NCBI GenBank assembly: GCA_009691815.1 | Contig: SIAL01000011.1 | Coordinates: forward strand, 1 to 23,858 | Source of the DNA: Gemmataceae bacterium | Lineage (GTDB): Bacteria > Planctomycetota > Planctomycetia > Gemmatales > Gemmataceae | Length of the DNA stretch: 23,858 nt | Direction of reading: 5' to 3' | In this document: positions 7,782 to 15,195 of the stretch, in pieces | How the letters are laid out: every line of letters begins with the position of its first letter | How positions within the stretch are numbered: position 1 is the stretch's first letter | Made by a program: the position numbers and the translations under genes | Notes under the pieces: generated by a model | Told to the model about the DNA's origin: nothing | Databases searched by the model: none | What the model saw: the letters and a program-made list of their open reading frames with translations, nothing else

Positions 7782-9058
7782 CCCTGCACCCTATAGCGCA
7801 TTGCTTTTAGCTCGGCACGGATTAAACTTCCCACCTCCACGGCCCGAATCTCGGCCCGAAAAAGGCACCTTTCCCGAATGGCGGAATCGGCGGCTTCCAC
7901 CAAAGCCAATGGATCGATACCCGGACGGGGCTCCACCAAAACCTCAAGCCTTGCCATGGGTCCCGACTGATGAATGATGGCTCGATATTCGGCCAATCCG
8001 GGCAGCTCAAATAGGATGGCTTCGAGTGTTTGAGGATGGAAATTGTTACCCCGAATGAACACCATATCGTCAAGTCGGCCCAAAATTCCACCTTTGAGTT
8101 TTAGGCCACCAAAACCACAGGGGCAGGGAGCATGGTCCCTCGCCACCAAATCTCCCGTTCGATAACGGATAACCGGGCCGGAAAGGCGCTTCAAATTCGT
8201 AAGGATTAGCTCCCCTTGGTCCACCTCTTGACCGGTTTGGGGATCAAGAATCTCGGGATAGTACATGGATTCCAAGAGGTGGAGCCCGCCCGGACATTCC
8301 GCACACTCCACCGTGGTGGGTCCGACCTCGGTCATGCCGGCATGGTCAATCACCCGGGCGCCCCACAATTTTTCCAACCGCTGACGCGTTGCTGGAATGG
8401 AACCGCCCGGTTCGCCCGCCACGATTAGCAATCGGGGTTTGGGGACTTTTGCTCCCTGAAGCTTTGCCATTTCTCCCAAATGAATTAAATAGCTGGGTGT
8501 CCCCAAGAGGACCGTGGCATCCACCTCAAATGCCATTCTTAGCCTAGCCTCGGAAGACAAGCCACCCCCCGGGATAGAGAGTACTCCCAACCGAACGGCC
8601 GCTTCAAAAGCCGTCCAAAACCCTAGAAAAGGCCCAAATGAAAAAGGAAAAAACAGTCGATCAGAGCCATTCACCCCGGCCAGTTCATAACACATGGCCC
8701 AACATTCAAGCATTGCCTCCCAAGAGGCGCTATCATCAAGCCACCTAAGGGTGTGGCCCGAGGTGCCCGAGGTTTGGGTGTAACGACACAAGCCTTTTTC
8801 TGTTTGGGAAAACAGTCGACCATAGGGTGGATGAAGGGCCTGCTCGGCCAGAAGATCCCTTTTGGTTAACAAAGGAATCTTGGCCATTTGTATGAACGGA
8901 CCAAGTTCCGGGGAAATATCCTTTAATCGCTCCGCCCAAAATGGGATTTTCCGGGCTTGATTTAATACCTGGCCCAATCGGTCTAGGGTAAGAGCCCTGA
9001 TTCGCCGGGAATCAAGGCTCCTTAAGGGGCCATCTTCATGGGCAGGGTGGAAAATCAA
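7778..9058 (-). CDS. Phenylacetate-CoA ligase-like adenylate-forming enzyme
   Basis: This 426-aa protein has PaaK-type features in order: the nucleotide loop 'YTQTSGTSGHT' (93-103), 'FFPFSFGPFLGFW' (136-148), 'LIVAGEPGG' (211-219), 'DHAGMTEVGP' (238-247), 'HLLESMYYPEI' (260-270), 'RYRTGDLV' (298-305), 'CPCG' (312-315), 'LGRLDDMVFIRGNNF' (326-340) and a C-terminal 'AELKAMRYRV' with a probable catalytic Lys418. Such enzymes activate an aryl or other carboxylic acid to its acyl-AMP and then to the CoA thioester in the cytoplasm. No other phenylacetate pathway genes are near, so the substrate is open. The start is TTG, with GGGAG 6 bases upstream and no in-frame ATG nearby. It lies 24 bases after the propeller gene and is probably in the same operon. 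Confidence 0.85.
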   Translation of the reverse strand: MIFHPAHEDGPLRSLDSRRIRALTLDRLGQVLNQARKIPFWAERLKDISPELGPFIQMAKIPLLTKRDLLAEQALHPPYGRLFSQTEKGLCRYTQTSGTSGHTLRWLDDSASWEAMLECWAMCYELAGVNGSDRLFFPFSFGPFLGFWTAFEAAVRLGVLSIPGGGLSSEARLRMAFEVDATVLLGTPSYLIHLGEMAKLQGAKVPKPRLLIVAGEPGGSIPATRQRLEKLWGARVIDHAGMTEVGPTTVECAECPGGLHLLESMYYPEILDPQTGQEVDQGELILTNLKRLSGPVIRYRTGDLVARDHAPCPCGFGGLKLKGGILGRLDDMVFIRGNNFHPQTLEAILFELPGLAEYRAIIHQSGPMARLEVLVEPRPGIDPLALVEAADSAIRERCLFRAEIRAVEVGSLIRAELKAMRYRVQG

Positions 9059-9082
9059 ACCGGAACTCCCCCGGGGGTCGGG

Positions 9083-10408
9083 TTACTTGACCTCGTAACA
9101 AAACAATAAATCTTGATCACGCAAATACAGCTTGCCGTCCGAAAGGACCGGATGGGTCCAGACTTTGCCCCTTGATTTTCGAATCTTGGACTCTTGCGGA
9201 AGTTTGAATTTACCCTTCTCGGAGTATTTTTCCAAGGAGGCCTCGATGAGACCAACCTCGGACTTTTCCTCACCCAAGGCAATGATCAGGCCATCCGCAA
9301 TCAACAGCGATCCCACCCCCAGCGAACCGCGTTTGGATTCCCAAATCTTTTTGCCGGTTGCCAGCTCCTGACATTGCCAGCCTCGTTTTAGATGGAACCC
9401 AAAAATGTGTCCCTGATACAGGACCACCCCACCGTTGTCGTTGGCGATTTCCTTTTCCGACCAAACCGATTCGGCCTTCTGGGAATCACCTTCGGTTTTG
9501 ATTCGAATGGTCTCCGCTCCGGCGCCAAAGCCAACACTCAGATAAACCAAGTCATTGGAAACAATGGGACTGGTGCAGACCACATCCGGGTAGGGGGTTT
9601 CTTTTTTGTGGGACCATAAAAGCGCCCCGTCGGCAAACGCCACCCCCACCGGCCCGTTTTGGGTAAAGGCGACAATCTGTTTTTTGCCGCCAATTGTGCC
9701 AAGGGTTGAGGTCGAATAGGTTGCCTGCGCGGCCACACCTTTCGAACGCCAAACGAGGTTCCCGGTTTCGAGGTCCAAGGAGGCCAACAACCCCCCGGTT
9801 CCCCCCGGAGTGATGATCACCTTGCCCGCTTCGATGATAGGCGACCACGAAAAACCCCAGCCGAAATTATCCGGGCCACCGCCCACCGGGTTCACCTCGG
9901 CTCCAAAGGTCTTGGGCAAATCGGCCCGCCAAAGTTCTTTCCCTGTGGAGGCATCAAAACAGGCCAAAATGCCTTGACTCCCAAGACACACCACCTTGCC
10001 CTCAGCCACTGCCGGGGTGGAGTTTGGTCCACCGGACCAAGAGTTGCTGTCAAAATCAAAAACAGGTCCTAGGGGAGATTTCCAGAGGACCTTGCCATCA
10101 GGGCCCATGCTGAAAAGGGTTTCTTCCTTTCCAACGGTTCCCAAAAGGAAAAGCTTGCCGCCCACCAAAGCGGGCGAGCCATACCCTGAACCAAGGTTTT
10201 CTGTAGTCCAAGCCAGTTTGGGACCCGCTTTTGGCCAAGTCTTAAGAATGCCGGTTTCAGGGCTGGTCGCCTCACGGGACGGGCCACGAAAATTGGGCCA
10301 ATCGGCCGCCCGGAGCGCGCTTTCGGTCTGCAAAATACCAAAGGTCATGCAACCAATTGACAAAACGAAGGAACCCAAAACGCCTACCCGGGTTGTCCAA
10401 ATGTACAT
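9083..10408 (-). CDS. Exported PQQ-like beta-propeller protein, copy 1 (441 aa)
   Basis: A signal peptide or membrane anchor covers about residues 8-34. The mature protein opens with 'ADWPNFRGPSRE' (35-46), a start common in planctomycete PQQ-like/BamB-like propellers. Repeated blades follow, each with patterns such as 'GKLFLLG', 'GKVVCLG', 'DASTGKELWR' and 'DLETGNLVWR', where the conserved Trp closes each blade. The C-terminus reads 'WTHPVLSDGKLYLRDQDLL'. These folds often bind no cofactor, so enzymatic quinoprotein activity is not implied. The protein is a clear paralog of the next upstream gene (gap 33 bases), and the two share their opening, blade motifs and C-terminal segment. A periplasmic binding or scaffold role is inferred. 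Confidence 0.85.
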   Translation of the reverse strand: MYIWTTRVGVLGSFVLSIGCMTFGILQTESALRAADWPNFRGPSREATSPETGILKTWPKAGPKLAWTTENLGSGYGSPALVGGKLFLLGTVGKEETLFSMGPDGKVLWKSPLGPVFDFDSNSWSGGPNSTPAVAEGKVVCLGSQGILACFDASTGKELWRADLPKTFGAEVNPVGGGPDNFGWGFSWSPIIEAGKVIITPGGTGGLLASLDLETGNLVWRSKGVAAQATYSTSTLGTIGGKKQIVAFTQNGPVGVAFADGALLWSHKKETPYPDVVCTSPIVSNDLVYLSVGFGAGAETIRIKTEGDSQKAESVWSEKEIANDNGGVVLYQGHIFGFHLKRGWQCQELATGKKIWESKRGSLGVGSLLIADGLIIALGEEKSEVGLIEASLEKYSEKGKFKLPQESKIRKSRGKVWTHPVLSDGKLYLRDQDLLFCYEVK

Positions 10409-10441
10409 CGTGAAAACCCCGTCCCAAAGTTCAATGCGGAA

Positions 10442-11740
10442 CTAATTGACCGACCCACTAATGTCGAAACAAAACAACAGGTCCTGATCGCGCAAGTACA
10501 GCTTGCCATTGGCAATGACCGGATGGGTCCAAATCATGCCTCTGGGCTTACGGATTTTGGTCTGCTCGGGCAGTTTGAATCGGCCTAGTTCTTTGCCGCC
10601 CGCGGGGCTTGCCTCAAGTACGGTAAGGTCACCACTTCTTTCGCTAAAGCAAAATAGGGCGCCGTCCGCATAAATCACAGAACCCTTATCGGGAGCCTTG
10701 CCACCTTTTAGGTCCCATTTTAATTCACCCTTTTCAATATCTTGACAGACCCAACCTTTGGTGTCGCTATGGCCATAAATGTAGCCTCCTTTGAAGACCA
10801 CCCCGCCGTGATGGTTGGACATATCCTTGTTGGTGAAGACCCGTTCCGCCGTTTGCCCCGAGGCCGATCCACTGATCTTAATTAGGTCACAGCCCGCACC
10901 ATAGCCCGCGGTGGCATAGATGAGGTCTTTGCCCACAGCAACAGGGGTCGGGATCACCGCAACCCGAAACTTGGAGGCACAATCCAGCTTCCAAAGAAGT
11001 TTGCCCGAATCGACGGCCACACCCACAACATTTTTGCCCGTCAAAGTCACATATTGGTCCACCCCGGCAAGGGTTGCCTTTACCACGCTTGAATAGGCGG
11101 CATCATCCTTCAGATCTTTCGACCGCCAAAGGGTTTCCCCTGTGGTACGGTTGAGGGCAATGATGGTTCCCCCCGATCCACCCGGAATGCAAATGAGTTT
11201 GTCTCCATCCACCAAGGGTGATTCACTAAAGCCCCAACCGGACATGAGCTTGCCCCCAAAATCCTTGGTATAACTTTTGGTCCAGATCACTTTTCCATCT
11301 TGGGAATTGAGGCAATAAAGGTCTCCGCGGATGCCCAAAACATAGACCATCCCGTCCTTGGTAACGGTGGGATTGCATCGTGGCCCGCCACCCCAATTGT
11401 TATCCGAACCGTTGTCGTCGTATTTGCCGGGCAAGGTCACTCGCCAAATTTTTTCCCCCGTATTTGCATTCAGGCAAGAGACTTCGTCTTGATGGCTACT
11501 GCCTCCGACTGTGCCGCCGAGAAGATACAATTTGCCATCGAGGATGGCCGGACCCGAGTAGCCAATGCCGGCATCCTTGATTTTCCACACCACCTTGGGT
11601 GTCGCCTTAAAGTCTTTTTTCAGGCCGGTTTCCGTGGAAAGATCGTCTCGGTTGGGCCCGCGCCATTGCGGCCAATCCCCACCCTTTGAAAGTCCCGCCA
11701 AAAGACCCGTCAGAACTAAACTCGTTAGCATTTGCCACAT
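10442..11740 (-). CDS. Exported PQQ-like beta-propeller protein, copy 2 (432 aa)
   Basis: The start codon follows an AAGGA site about 8 bases upstream. A signal peptide spans about residues 1-20, followed by 'GDWPQWRGPNRDD' (21-33). Blades contain 'GKLYLLGG', 'NANTGEKIWRV', 'NSQDGKVIWTKS' and 'NRTTGETLWRS', and the C-terminus reads 'KPRGMIWTHPVIANGKLYL', matching its downstream paralog closely. This is the first gene of a likely three-gene transcript with copy 1 and the PaaK-like ligase. The tandem arrangement suggests local duplication followed by divergence, since the two differ throughout the middle blades. The ligand is unknown. Confidence 0.87.
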   Translation of the reverse strand: MWQMLTSLVLTGLLAGLSKGGDWPQWRGPNRDDLSTETGLKKDFKATPKVVWKIKDAGIGYSGPAILDGKLYLLGGTVGGSSHQDEVSCLNANTGEKIWRVTLPGKYDDNGSDNNWGGGPRCNPTVTKDGMVYVLGIRGDLYCLNSQDGKVIWTKSYTKDFGGKLMSGWGFSESPLVDGDKLICIPGGSGGTIIALNRTTGETLWRSKDLKDDAAYSSVVKATLAGVDQYVTLTGKNVVGVAVDSGKLLWKLDCASKFRVAVIPTPVAVGKDLIYATAGYGAGCDLIKISGSASGQTAERVFTNKDMSNHHGGVVFKGGYIYGHSDTKGWVCQDIEKGELKWDLKGGKAPDKGSVIYADGALFCFSERSGDLTVLEASPAGGKELGRFKLPEQTKIRKPRGMIWTHPVIANGKLYLRDQDLLFCFDISGSVN

Positions 11741-12036
11741 AGCGTTTTCCTTACAAAGTAATTTGGGACGATTTTTAGGGATTCCCTTTAACCTAGGGCC
11801 CGGTCAAAAATCCGGCTACGCTTATTGGGGATTCTCTGCCTAAACCTTTGGCTAACTTCCCATCGAAAAGGGGCACCAAGGGTCCTGTCCCCCAAAGCCC
11901 TCCGAGGGAACGAAAAGCAGATGGCGATTTGGGATTAGGGAACAGTTGACTTCTTAGGGAACAGTTGACTTCAATGGGTGGAATGGGCGAGTTGTGCCCC
12001 AAGGGGCCGTGACTTTCCACGGATCGACCCTGTTCG
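11741..12036. other. Spacer holding the putative promoter of the propeller operon
   Basis: This 296-base gap lies between the lipoprotein-like gene and propeller copy 2, both on the minus strand. An 86-codon minus frame crosses it, but it runs through a tandem repeat, lacks a ribosome binding site and shows no family. The only notable structure is the 19-bp repeat listed separately. A promoter for the propeller operon is expected here, but I cannot place one with confidence. Confidence 0.4.
11935..11972. repeat. Perfect tandem duplication of a 19-bp unit
   Basis: The unit ttagggaacagttgacttc occurs twice without a gap (11935-11953 and 11954-11972) with no mismatch. It contains AGTTGACTT, so each copy carries a TTGAC core. 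It lies about 200 bases upstream of the propeller copy 2 start. It could be a recent slippage product or a pair of binding sites. Confidence 0.8.
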
Positions 12037-12930
12037 TTAGCCTCCCCGATCACCGGGAGAAAACTTTACCGACCCGGGACTAATTAAGGTTTGCTGGTCT
12101 TTGATTAGGTTGGACAATTTCAAGACGGTAAGCGTGAATTGGGTAAGGCTCTCCTGCTGGGAAGGATCAACCCACACCCAAACGGTCTTGTGCCTTCCGA
12201 CAAACGGGGCCCCATTGGGGACATCACACCACCTCCCAACCGTGAACCACCCCGTGGAAATTTGTGTCAGTTCTCTTTCGATGATTTTGATCTGCCTTGC
12301 CACATCCCGGGCCAAAGGAGATCGATCGCGTCGCGGTACCTCGGGTGGGGCCACCACCTCCTCGCTATTAGTGGTGACAACGCTCTCCACGAACTTGGGA
12401 TAACTGACATTCACTCGCGCATGGTATTCGAAAAAAAGATCCGATTCATCATGGAGGTCGGGATTGATAGGAACTTGGGCTTTCAATTCGTGGCCAAGGT
12501 CTTGCATGGTATCATCGTCTGGCATCTCGTTGATGCCGATCGCTCGCCGGTAGGCAACGCGTAATAATTTTAATTCCAGAGGATCAATTACAGGAGCCAT
12601 GCCCCATTGGGCAACCACGGTTCGAGATCCAAACAGTTGGGGTAGCCAATTCGTAGGCGGACCAAGGTCCACGGCCGCCCCGCCACTTAGGGAATCGGTA
12701 ACCTGTGTGGTTCCCTCGCGGAGGTTGACATGCCATGGCAAGGCTCCCGGGTTTTCGGCAAATTGGGCCAGATTGTCCAACACTTGTTGGTATTGCAAAT
12801 CGGGAAGGGTAGACCCCAGATGGGTCGTCCTCTGCCTCAAGCGCAAAGCGGTACAACCCGGCCCGGTCGCCAGAAACGAAATTGCCCCCAAAGCCATTAG
12901 GCAGACGGAGAAGGGCAATTTGGGTGCCAT
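12037..12930 (-). CDS. Lipoprotein-like exported protein of unknown function (297 aa)
   Basis: I chose the ATG at 12930; a TTG two codons further upstream is the alternative. No good ribosome binding site is seen for either. Residues 5-22 are hydrophobic and end in 'ATGPGC' (Cys26), which could be a loose lipobox, so the protein is probably a lipoprotein or is exported. The remainder is soluble and mixed, with 'VIDPLELKLLRVAYRRAIG' in the middle and an Arg/Glu-rich helix ('RQIKIIERELTQ'). It has no motif I recognise. It is the second gene after the TlpA-type thioredoxin on the minus strand, 172 bases apart, so cotranscription is uncertain. Confidence 0.65.
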   Translation of the reverse strand: MAPKLPFSVCLMALGAISFLATGPGCTALRLRQRTTHLGSTLPDLQYQQVLDNLAQFAENPGALPWHVNLREGTTQVTDSLSGGAAVDLGPPTNWLPQLFGSRTVVAQWGMAPVIDPLELKLLRVAYRRAIGINEMPDDDTMQDLGHELKAQVPINPDLHDESDLFFEYHARVNVSYPKFVESVVTTNSEEVVAPPEVPRRDRSPLARDVARQIKIIERELTQISTGWFTVGRWCDVPNGAPFVGRHKTVWVWVDPSQQESLTQFTLTVLKLSNLIKDQQTLISPGSVKFSPGDRGG

Positions 12931-13102
12931 ATTCAAAAAACCTGACTTTGGACTTTGGCAAACCTTTCCGGTTGTATCGGCACAAAAGGGTTGGAAATGA
13001 AGTCGCCCCCGGACTTAGGAACCGCGCCAAAAGGGTAAATCCGCCATTATCATTGACAAAGGGCCGTTTTCCAACCCAAAGTCGGTTCTTTTAGATCAAG
13101 GG

Positions 13103-13798
13103 TTAGTTTGCAACCAAGGGTGAAGCAATTGCCTTAACGAGGGCGGCTTCGAGCTCTTTGATGGTTTTTTCGGGTTCCTGATGGCGAAAACGGGCGTGGT
13201 TATCGGTCCAAATCAAACGCCCAGGGGGATCGATCAGCATAAGTAAGGGTTTGACTTCATAACCTTGGATCGGGCTGGATTCATTGAATGCCCCCAGTTT
13301 ACCAAATTCAACCTGATCCCCTGAATAGGCTACAGGCCACTTGATACCTTGGGAGGAGATAAAATCTTCGACCCCTAGGATGTCCGAAGTGGTTAGGCTT
13401 AGGAACTGGATATTTTGGGAAGCATATTTTTCCGAAAGTTGAACAAGGCCGAGGGCGTTGGATTTGCAAAACGGGCACCACAAAGCCCAAAAGTCCAATA
13501 CGACATATTTTCCGAGCGTTTTGGGAACCAAACCTTGGGAATTGACCCAGCCACCCACGGCGGGCAAAGAAACCACCTCCCCTTCCTTAATGACCGTAAT
13601 TCCTTTAATTTTGGTCATCAGGTCCCGAATTCGGTTCCCGGCGGTAAAGCGTTCCGGGTGAGGTTCAAATGGAAAAAGGTGAATCCACCCTGCCACATCA
13701 CCGCCAAAGACTCCACCGAAACCCAATGTTACGCAAATGGTTAGGGCAACAATTTTGGGGGATACTTGGATACGAAACGGGAAATAGCCAAGCGTCAT
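13103..13798 (-). CDS. TlpA-type membrane-anchored thioredoxin
   Basis: The C-terminal two thirds form a thioredoxin fold: 'YVVLDFWALWCPFC' with the active-site pair Cys108-Pro-Phe-Cys111, 'FLSLTTSD' and a likely cis-proline at 184 ('VKPLLMLID'). The N-terminus has one hydrophobic segment (about 14-32), so it should be anchored in, or exported across, the inner membrane. TlpA/ResA-type proteins reduce disulfides, often in cytochrome c maturation, which would fit a genome with many CxxCH proteins; that link is inference. I prefer the ATG at 13798, with GGTGA upstream. A GTG at 13813 is in frame and gives five more residues. The catalytic pair is intact. Confidence 0.85.
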   Translation of the reverse strand: MTLGYFPFRIQVSPKIVALTICVTLGFGGVFGGDVAGWIHLFPFEPHPERFTAGNRIRDLMTKIKGITVIKEGEVVSLPAVGGWVNSQGLVPKTLGKYVVLDFWALWCPFCKSNALGLVQLSEKYASQNIQFLSLTTSDILGVEDFISSQGIKWPVAYSGDQVEFGKLGAFNESSPIQGYEVKPLLMLIDPPGRLIWTDNHARFRHQEPEKTIKELEAALVKAIASPLVAN

Positions 13799-13976
13799 AA
13801 GATTTGTCTTCACCTTTCGTGAGGCGGCGGCAAAGCTCGCCCAAAATCTTTATTTAAAAGGCAATGGATTAGACTGCGGTAAGATAAGTTCTCACCCCCT
13901 TTTAACCTTGCCGGGTGTATACGCGCCCATCTGCGTTGGTTTGCTTCCTCTGAAAATTGGGGTTTCCCCTCGTGCC

Positions 13977-14250
13977 TTAATCTGCAAACGCCTTCTCGAA
14001 CCCCTCCCGCACATCGCCGTAAAAAAGCACATTGACCTTGGTGGCTATGGCGTCCGATAGGTCGAACAATTGCTTACGAGCGGAAACCGGCATCAACACA
14101 AGGCTGGCCCCCTTTTGACCGCAAGTTCCACCACATCGATGGAGGTGTGCAATTGGTCCAGGGAGCCGCCCAAGTGTAACCTGCCACAACAACGATGATC
14201 TTGGTGTCATGGCAAAAACCAGTCCGGAATACCATATCATCCTGCACAAG
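13977..14250 (-). pseudogene. Remnant of the C-terminus of a BrxL / Lon-like protein
   Basis: The three minus-strand frames together spell a continuous C-terminal domain like that of BREX-associated BrxL (TIGR02688-type Lon-like proteins): 'TKIIVV', then 'QVTLG', then 'GSLDQLHTSIDVVELAVK', then 'KGASLVLMPVSARKQLFDL' and 'ATKVNVLFYGDVREGFEKA' to a stop. Three small indels break it: an extra base near 14185 (GTTGTGG), an extra G near 14170 (GGGCGG) and a lost base near 14108 (run of Gs). No AAA+ motor or N-terminal part is found upstream, and no other BREX gene is in the window. It is a decayed fragment. The family call rests on my reading of the C-terminal motif, not on a search. Confidence 0.65.
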
Positions 14251-14570
14251 ATTCAGGGGCGGAAACGATTCCACATGGCCATGAACGAAAAAGGACGGAT
14301 CATGGATGTCAGCAATACCGGCCAACGCAAAAAAGGAATATTTCGCACTCAAGGCTAACTTTTACAAACGATTTTCCCCAAAGGACAATGGCTTAGTTCT
14401 TTGGATCTTTCATTTGACCATTAGGGCATTTGACACGATTGGAGTCGAAATTGCCACCAAATACCGATGACAAGTTTGTGGTTGGGGCCTTTTGGAGGCA
14501 GGCGTTGGCCTATTGGGTTTCCAGAAATACTCCGGAACGGCTCCGCGCTAAAACTCTTGGCAATGAGCAC
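14251..14570. other. Non-coding stretch upstream of the BrxL remnant
   Basis: Nothing convincing is seen. A minus frame stays open to about 14361 ('MSAKYSFFALAGIADIH', TTG start) and runs into the BrxL remnant. It may be older decayed coding sequence of the same gene, but I cannot align it to the BrxL motor domain. The plus-strand frame at 14467-14682 runs antisense into the lipoprotein gene and is not believed. Confidence 0.35.
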
Positions 14571-14601
14571 AAAAAAAGCCGACAAAAGGCTTTGTCGGCT
14601 T
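14571..14601 (-). terminator. Rho-independent terminator of the lipoprotein gene
   Basis: Read on the minus strand, a perfect 11-bp stem (AAGCCGACAAA at 14576-14586 with TTTGTCGGCTT at 14591-14601 on the plus strand) with a 4-base loop is followed by a run of seven or more Ts. It lies 25 bases after the lipoprotein stop codon and closes the DUF1559-lipoprotein unit. Confidence 0.9.
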
Positions 14602-14625
14602 GAAAGAAAAAGTTATCAATTACCA

Positions 14626-15111
14626 CTAATCGACCAAATCAAAATCCGCTTTATTAGAACCAGATTTAAGAGTGGTCGTTAGAGGAGAGTCGTTTTTGCC
14701 GTATTTGGCCGGGATTTTTACATAAGTAATGACACTCTTTTTCGCATAGTCAGGCATGGGGCTGGCGGTCATCTTTTTGGGCGCACCACTATCGGATTGG
14801 CCTACTTTGCTTTTGCCACCGGAATAGGTATCTGTTTTACGGTTCGGATTGGTGGATTCCGTCTCAACACTCACCACGGCCGCCCCAGCGGGAAGATTGG
14901 CTGTGGTATATTTGCCGGAGGCATCAAGAGTGGCGGAATAGCTTCCCCCCTCTTTGCACCAAAAAGTCATGTTACCACCGGTAACGGGTGCTCCTTTGTA
15001 GGTAACCTTACCCGAAACATTACAAGGGGCGTTGGCCACGCCATCGTTACAACCGACCATAAATACAAACAGAGTACCAAGACCCATCACCGACATAACT
15101 ACCCGATTCAT
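14626..15111 (-). CDS. Small lipoprotein with carboxypeptidase-regulatory-like fold
   Basis: I start it at the ATG at 15111 because AAAGGA lies about 9 bases upstream and the protein then begins with a standard lipoprotein signal ('LFVFMVGC', Cys21). The 14-codon longer frame would start inside the upstream hairpin. Residues 30-85 show the planctomycete pattern 'VSGKVTYKGAPVTGGNMTF', then 'YSATLDASGKYTTANLPAG', then 'VVSVET', typical of carboxypeptidase-regulatory-like beta sandwiches. The C-terminal half is Ser/Lys/Gly-rich with 'VKIPAKYG' (131-138) near the end. Such proteins commonly follow DUF1559 genes in this phylum, as here. The function is unknown; an envelope-anchored binding role is inferred. 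Confidence 0.85.
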   Translation of the reverse strand: MNRVVMSVMGLGTLFVFMVGCNDGVANAPCNVSGKVTYKGAPVTGGNMTFWCKEGGSYSATLDASGKYTTANLPAGAAVVSVETESTNPNRKTDTYSGGKSKVGQSDSGAPKKMTASPMPDYAKKSVITYVKIPAKYGKNDSPLTTTLKSGSNKADFDLVD

Positions 15112-15142
15112 TGGAAAAAATCCTTTGCTAAACGAGAGGAAA

Positions 15143-15171
15143 GGTAGCAATGGGGTGTGCCCATTGCTACC
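15143..15171 (-). terminator. Perfect 12-bp hairpin between the DUF1559 and lipoprotein genes
   Basis: GGTAGCAATGGG (15143-15154) pairs without mismatch with CCCATTGCTACC (15160-15171) around a 5-base loop, 24 bases after the DUF1559 stop and 32 bases before the lipoprotein start. On the minus strand it is followed by TTTCCTCTC, a weak U-tract. It may act as a partial terminator, an attenuator or an mRNA-stabilising 3' end. The hairpin is certain; its role is inferred. Confidence 0.7.
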
Positions 15172-15195
15172 CGGAAAATTTCTATAAACAACGAT

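Noticed and set aside
11793..12053. 86-codon minus frame in the propeller spacer
   Set aside because: It translates the 19-bp tandem repeat, lacks a ribosome binding site and overlaps the end of the lipoprotein-like gene.
12584..13030. 148-codon minus frame overlapping the lipoprotein-like gene
   Set aside because: Out-of-frame shadow of the gene at 12037-12930; no signal peptide or motif.
14467..14682. 71-codon plus frame
   Set aside because: It runs through the minus-strand terminator hairpin and into the antisense of the lipoprotein gene.
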